From positions 1 through 27,386 of the forward strand of contig SLLU01000088.1 in NCBI GenBank assembly GCA_007133925.1: a stretch of 27,386 nt of DNA, in the 5' to 3' direction. This document shows, in pieces, positions 24,067 to 27,386 of this stretch; within the stretch, counting starts at the first letter, position 1, and each line of letters starts with the position of its first letter. A program made the translations under genes and the position numbers. A model generated the notes under the pieces. It saw only the letters and a program-made list of their open reading frames with translations. It searched no databases and was not told the origin of the DNA. The DNA comes from Candidatus Halarchaeoplasma halalkaliphilum. Its GTDB lineage: Archaea; Thermoplasmatota; Thermoplasmata; Halarchaeoplasmatales; Halarchaeoplasmataceae.

Positions 24067-24561
24067 CTATGGTCCCATGTGCATCCCGGGGAAGTAATCA
24101 TCGAACTGCTCGAAATCCTTCATACGCTGGTACTCGGATTCCAGTATGGCGTGGTGATTCTGCTCCATCCCGGAAAGGTATCTCATGGTCTCAACAACTT
24201 CTCCGTCCAGGCCTTCGTCTTTTGCCTTTTTTGCCAGCTCCATGTAAAAATCCCTGGCAGCGATCTCCGCCTCCATGGCCTGCTCGATGAGGTCGGATTC
24301 ATCACTGTCTTCATCGTAGGTGATGAAGGGCATGGGGACCGGCGTCTCGTCGGGTATCTTCAGGTCCTCTCCGTCGGTGAACCTTCTGTAGAGTTCTCTT
24401 ATGAAATCCTCATGCTTCTGTTCCTCGTCCGCCAGGAATCGGAACCTGTCGCTCACTACGAAATTCTTGGCTCTGTCGGCCATGAAATCGTACACTTCCC
24501 TGCTGTTGTCCTCGGCCTTTGCGGCCATCTCCAACAGCACCTTGAAATCTATATCTTTCAT
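24067..24561 (-). CDS. Ferritin-like diiron protein (rubrerythrin family, no rubredoxin domain)
   Basis: 164 residues forming a four-helix bundle with paired ExxH motifs: DNSREVYDFMADRA, DEEQKHEDF, EAEIAARDFYMEL and MEQNHHAI. It lacks the CxxC rubredoxin tail of rubrerythrin. The likely role is peroxide reduction with the neighbouring rubredoxin or another carrier as donor. The ATG overlaps the stop of the flavin reductase gene (ATGA) and has a GGAGG ribosome site. A longer in-frame reading covering the flavin reductase was discarded. Confidence 0.9.
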   Translation of the reverse strand: MKDIDFKVLLEMAAKAEDNSREVYDFMADRAKNFVVSDRFRFLADEEQKHEDFIRELYRRFTDGEDLKIPDETPVPMPFITYDEDSDESDLIEQAMEAEIAARDFYMELAKKAKDEGLDGEVVETMRYLSGMEQNHHAILESEYQRMKDFEQFDDYFPGMHMGP

Positions 24562-25073
24562 TTTTTTTCCTCCTTGATGTAGTGCGAGGCCTTCTTGGAG
24601 AGTGTTCCCCGTTTGACCTCGTGGTAGTATTGGTATGTCATGATTTCCTGGTATCCCAGTACATCGGCATCCACTATCTCTCCGATGTAAAGGATATGGG
24701 AGCCCGCGTCTATGGTCTCTATGACCTTGGCCTCCACGTAAGCCACCGTGTTCTCCAGAATTATGGGTACCCCGGTGCACCCTTCTTTTTGTGTTATGCC
24801 ATCCATCTTGTCCATGTCCCGTCCGGACCTGAAGCCGAACCGGCCTATGAGGGAGAGGGGGGTGTCCTTGGAAAGAACGGATACTCCGAATGAGTTCCAC
24901 TGATCGATGCATTCCCGTGTATAGTTGTCTTTGTGTATGGAAACCGCTATCAAGAGCGGGTCCGATGCCACCTGGAACACGGAATTTGCAGTCTGCCCGT
25001 TGCTCTTACCGTTCAGTTTTGACGTCACTATGTACATGCCGTATGAGAGCTTGTGAAGGGCTTTTAGGTTCAT
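24558..25073 (-). CDS. Flavin reductase-like FMN-binding protein
   Basis: 171 residues of the FMN-binding split-barrel type. KLNGKSNGQTANSVFQV precedes DPLLIAVSIHKDN, and GFRSGRDMDKMDGI and HILYIGEIVDADVL follow; the order matches flavoredoxin and the flavin domain of high-molecular-weight rubredoxins. It probably transfers electrons from NAD(P)H or another donor to rubredoxin. It is the first gene of the nine-gene defence run. A TATA box (25098-25104) lies 28 bases upstream, so it is probably leaderless, unlike the downstream genes. Confidence 0.9.
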   Translation of the reverse strand: MNLKALHKLSYGMYIVTSKLNGKSNGQTANSVFQVASDPLLIAVSIHKDNYTRECIDQWNSFGVSVLSKDTPLSLIGRFGFRSGRDMDKMDGITQKEGCTGVPIILENTVAYVEAKVIETIDAGSHILYIGEIVDADVLGYQEIMTYQYYHEVKRGTLSKKASHYIKEEKK

Positions 25074-25097
25074 GCAATACGCTTAAATACTACGAGG

Positions 25098-25104
25098 TAT
25101 ATAA
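25098..25104. promoter_or_regulatory. TATA box between divergent genes, possibly used in both directions
   Basis: TATATAA with purine-rich flanks on both sides (ACGAGG to the left, AAAAAGG on the other strand). It is 28 bases from the flavin reductase ATG. In the other direction it would start a message near 25130 for the Lrp gene (ATG 25163), with a leader of about 33 bases that includes the second palindrome. Confidence 0.55.
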
Positions 25105-25111
25105 CCTTTTT

Positions 25112-25148
25112 GTACGATTCGTGCAAAACTTCAGTACGAAAATCGTGC
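25112..25148. promoter_or_regulatory. Two matching palindromic operator-like sites, 22 bp apart
   Basis: Site 1, GTACGATTCGTGC (25112-25124), and site 2, GTACGAAAATCGTGC (25134-25148), share identical half-sites GTACGA and TCGTGC around a spacer of one or three bases. A half-site-like TTTCGATGCGAA follows. The spacing of two helical turns suits an Lrp-family octamer. They lie in the control region of both the regulator and the operon. Confidence 0.65.
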
Positions 25149-25162
25149 TTTTCGATGCGAAT

Positions 25163-25594
25163 ATGCCCAAAATAGACGAGATCGACAAGAAGATTCTGGA
25201 CATACTCATGTCCAATTCACGCACCCCCTTCACCGACATAGCTCTGCGGTTGAATGTGAGCGAGGGGACCGTTCGAAAGAGGGTCAAACGATTGGAGGAC
25301 CAAGGGGTCATACGGGAATACACCATAGACATAGACCCTTCGAAACTGGGGTACCGGAGCGTTACCCTTCTCGGTCTCGATACGGAACCGGAGCATTACC
25401 TGGACGCCATAAACTCCCTGGACGCCCTGGAGCAGGTACGGTGGGTGGCGAAGTCCACCGGTGACCACATGATAATGGCGGAGATCTGGACGGAAGATGA
25501 CGAAGAACTGGGCCGGTTGATCGACGAGAACATATGTACCATAAACGGTGTGAAACGGATCTGTCCGGCCATCATACTCAAGAAGATGAGGTGA
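25163..25594 (+). CDS. Lrp/AsnC-family transcription regulator
   Basis: 143 residues. The N-terminal winged helix reads MPKIDEIDKKILDILMSNSRT, split here as in the family, with recognition helix VSEGTVRKRVKRLE. The C-terminal RAM domain starts near residue 65 (RSVTLLGLDTEP) and includes WVAKSTGDHMIMAEIW. The start at 25163 matches the family. The gene is divergent from the oxidative-defence operon and is inferred to control it and itself; the effector (amino acid or redox signal) is unknown. No conserved Cys that would suggest thiol sensing is obvious besides those near the C-terminus (NICTI, RICPA). Confidence 0.93.
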   Translation: MPKIDEIDKKILDILMSNSRTPFTDIALRLNVSEGTVRKRVKRLEDQGVIREYTIDIDPSKLGYRSVTLLGLDTEPEHYLDAINSLDALEQVRWVAKSTGDHMIMAEIWTEDDEELGRLIDENICTINGVKRICPAIILKKMR

Positions 25595-25600
25595 TTTACT

Positions 25601-26296
25601 TTGTTGAAGGTCTTTGATATCCCGTACCACGAAGAGGGGACCTTCATGGAACGGAAAAATCGTTTTTTGGGTATTGTTGATGTTAAAGGGGAGGTGGAGA
25701 AAGTCCACGTACGCGACCCCGGCAGGCTCGAGGAGCTGCTGTATCCCGGCAACAGGGTCCTCATATCGAAAGCAAACGATCCCAACAGAAAAACGTCCTG
25801 GGACCTGATCGCCGCAAGATTCGGGGAGGATTGGGTGCTGGTGAACTCCGGATTCCACCCCCGGATAGCCCGCTGGGTCCTGGAGAACCAAAAGTTGGAT
25901 CTTTACGGTACCACCCAGGATTGGCAGCAGGAGAAAAAACTCGGTGACAGCCGCATAGATTTTTTCACAAAAACCGGTGGACAGGAACTGTGGGTAGAGG
26001 TCAAGGGCTGTACCCTGGCCGTGGGTGGAAAGGCACTTTTCCCGGACGCCCCGACCACCCGGGGGACCAGACACGTTCGCGAACTGATAAAAGTGGTGGA
26101 GAGGGGGCACCGGGCGGGCTTGCTGATACTTGTTTTCCGATCCGATGCAAAGTGCTTTTCACCTTACCGGGAAAGGGACCCGGAGTTTGCGGCCGCCTTC
26201 CGGGAGGCTGTGGACGCTGGGGTGGAAGTACGACCCCTGGTTTTTTCCTACGAGAACCGTTGTCTGCATTACAGGAGACCGTTGACCCTTTGTTGA
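25601..26296 (+). CDS. sfsA: SfsA-family nuclease
   Basis: 231 residues. ERKNRFLGIVDV, VHVRDPGRLEELLYPG and WVLVNSGFHPRIARW match the N-terminal OB-like domain of SfsA. LGDSRIDFF, WVEVKGCTLAV and FPDAPTTRGTRHVREL form the nuclease-like core (D-x-D, E-V-K). Bacterial SfsA was first described in sugar fermentation and later as DNA-binding or nuclease-like; the archaeal role is unknown. Translation starts at TTG at 25601 (or 25604), with GAGGTGA overlapping the stop codon of the Lrp gene upstream, so the two are translationally linked. Confidence 0.92.
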   Translation: MLKVFDIPYHEEGTFMERKNRFLGIVDVKGEVEKVHVRDPGRLEELLYPGNRVLISKANDPNRKTSWDLIAARFGEDWVLVNSGFHPRIARWVLENQKLDLYGTTQDWQQEKKLGDSRIDFFTKTGGQELWVEVKGCTLAVGGKALFPDAPTTRGTRHVRELIKVVERGHRAGLLILVFRSDAKCFSPYRERDPEFAAAFREAVDAGVEVRPLVFSYENRCLHYRRPLTLC

Positions 26297-26438
26297 TACG
26301 TTTGGGTCATCCCGGGATATGTTATAGCGGGCCAGTGTACTTTGATCCTCAGATGTATGGGCACCATGTCTTTTGGAGTAGGGGATACATTTCAGTGTGA
26401 TCGTCGCTCAAAAAGGAATCTTCATATCACTCATACCC

Positions 26439-26481
26439 TATATAAGTCCACATCGGACAGGTGTCCGAAGTGGTTCGGACA
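26439..26481. repeat. TATA-like box followed by interleaved inverted repeats
   Basis: TATATAA at 26439-26445 precedes CGGACA-GG-TGTCCG (26454-26467, perfect) and the overlapping TGTCCGAA-GTGG-TTCGGACA (26462-26481, perfect 8-bp stem). The middle arm can pair with either neighbour. It lies in the 210-base gap between the sfsA stop and the convergent nucleotidyltransferase stop. It may be a two-sided terminator, an operator or a small RNA leader. The rest of the gap contains no recognised gene. Confidence 0.5.
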
Positions 26482-26506
26482 TAAAACGGTATTTCTAAAG
26501 TGCCAA

Positions 26507-27288
26507 TCATATGTGTTTATTCAACTTCATTAAAACGTTGGAAAAAACATCCTGGAAATCCGGAAGTTCTCTCATTTGATTATTCAAAGAGTTCTTCCAG
26601 GACATTTTAAAATCATTTTCCCTGGACTCAAGTTCCAGGATACTTGGTTCGATTTTTTTAAATTTGCATTTTCTATCGAAAGCGTCCGCAACCTCATCGA
26701 TATCCACCCGATTCCATATTTGATATACATCGTAAAGGTCTCTGGGCCTAGTTCTCTGAAAAAGGCTTCTCATCTTTTCGGCCATGATCTCCTCCAGGGA
26801 GTAAGTTAGAATTTCCGAATCAATAACATCTTGATACTGTTGGATTATCCTCCCGGATACAAGTGGAAAGATGATTTTTTCCTTGTCGGGATCCGTGAGG
26901 TCCATTTTTATTTTGATCCTGTTCCTTCCACCTGTTAGATCCTTGAAGTAAGTGTTGATCAAATATCCGTTGGGATTTTTTACTGCCTTGATACCCTTGG
27001 AAAACTCAATCCCAGTTTTTTCTTTTACCAAATCTACGGTATCACGGATCGTCCCTTCAAGTGTTTTTACATCCATATCAGAACACATGGTGAAATCAAG
27101 GTCGTCAGAAAACCTGTAATCCTCCAGATACACCTTCCTTATGCATGTCCCACCCTTGAAAGCCATAGATGAACATACCGAGTAAAGTGAGTTCAGAAAA
27201 ATATCCTGAGAATAATCTCTCTGAATCGTAGACAGGGGTACTCCGTGTCTTCCAGGCCATTTTCCTTGATCTCACTTGTTCTGATCAT
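26507..27288 (-). pseudogene. AbiEii/AbiGii-type nucleotidyltransferase toxin, frameshifted near its start
   Basis: The large open part covers 26507 to about 27271. It encodes GVPLSTIQRDYSQDIF, then AFKGGTCIRKVYLEDYRFSDDLDF with the GG(T) and DxD residues of nucleotidyltransferases, IKIKMDL, EEIMAEKMRSLFQRTRPRDLYD and a helical tail. This is the AbiEii pattern (DUF1814). There is no start codon upstream in this frame before a stop at 27272-27274. The ATG at 27288 overlaps the upstream gene's stop (ATGA) and begins MIRTSEIKE, as the family does, but in another frame that ends at 27193. One base appears to be missing at about 27243-27260. An assembly error, a true inactivating mutation or recoding are possible; an internal ATG at 27166 could make a shortened product. 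Confidence 0.75.
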
Positions 27289-27386
27289 TCGAGCTCTCCC
27301 AGTACCTTATGGTCCAGATTTACCACCAATCTCCATTTTGACGACCGTTCTCCTTTTTTGGGCATAGTGGGATCCAGATAAAGATA
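27285..27386 (-). CDS. C-terminal end of probable AbiEi-like antitoxin, partial
   Basis: The last 33 codons of a minus-strand gene entering from the right edge, ending KWRLVVNLDHKVLGELE and stop TGA. The stop overlaps the ATG of the toxin gene by the ATGA arrangement. Identity is inferred from position only; AbiE modules place the antitoxin before the toxin with just such an overlap. Confidence 0.5.
   Translation of the reverse strand, partial: YLYLDPTMPKKGERSSKWRLVVNLDHKVLGELE

Noticed and set aside
25217..26110. Minus-strand reading frame of 297 codons
   Set aside because: It runs antisense through both the Lrp regulator and SfsA, which have clear family motifs and ribosome sites on the plus strand.
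1..27386. tRNA genes, rRNA, CRISPR arrays, insertion sequences
   Set aside because: No cloverleaf sequence with a T-arm consensus, no regularly spaced 25-40 base repeats and no transposase were seen by eye. The only regular repeats are the three short ones at 17619-17695.

Overview
The window is archaeal and most resembles a Thermoplasmatota-type euryarchaeon. It carries MCM, the aNMD3 homologue, DUF424, Nop5, KEOPS Pcc1, ribosomal protein eS17 and an LSm-like protein. Genes are preceded by TATA boxes. Many first genes have the TATA box centred about 25-28 bases before the ATG, which implies leaderless transcripts, while downstream genes in operons use Shine-Dalgarno sites of the AGGTGA type. 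The phylum call is inference from gene content; no rRNA is present. The redox gene set suggests an anaerobe or microaerophile that meets oxygen.

Layout. (1) 1-4562, minus: a very large secreted S8 protease with parallel beta-helix regions, running off the left edge. (2) 4563-4742: an intergenic region dense in inverted and direct repeats, driving a small Cys/His-rich protein. (3) 4972-7054, minus: an apparent operon of flavodoxin-family protein, amidohydrolase and a ThiI-like protein whose PP-loop motifs are destroyed. (4) 7129-10132: Pcc1, eS17, a small ferredoxin lacking one cluster cysteine, a membrane-anchored secreted protein, a PIN-like protein and an LSm-like protein. (5) 10129-14639, minus: an information-processing block MCM, DUF424, aNMD3, Nop5. 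(6) 14768-16060, plus: a response-regulator-like protein and an HD-domain protein. (7) 16179-17579, minus: an AT-rich AAA ATPase (DUF4143 type) that looks horizontally acquired, with three 11-bp repeats spaced exactly 33 bp upstream. (8) 17725-20856, minus: IorA, IorB and a nitroreductase.

(9) 20908-25073, minus: the most coherent system in the window, an apparently single nine-gene oxidative-defence operon. In transcription order it encodes flavin reductase, ferritin-like diiron protein, rubredoxin (only 52 residues), AhpC/TSA-type peroxiredoxin, 1Fe superoxide reductase, Prx6-type peroxiredoxin, 2Fe superoxide reductase (desulfoferrodoxin), rubrerythrin and ferritin. Gaps between genes are 34 bases or less. 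The genes could form a full route: reductant to flavin or rubredoxin, then superoxide to peroxide, then peroxide to water, with iron stored by ferritin. A divergent Lrp/AsnC regulator shares the intergenic region, where two near-identical palindromes (GTACGA-N-TCGTGC) lie 22 bp apart beside a TATA box that could serve both directions.

(10) 25601-27386: SfsA, a hairpin-rich gap, and on the minus strand the end of an AbiE-type module: the tail of a probable antitoxin overlapping a nucleotidyltransferase toxin gene that is split by a frameshift near its start.

No tRNA, rRNA, CRISPR array or insertion sequence was recognised. No gene-free stretch exceeds 300 bases.
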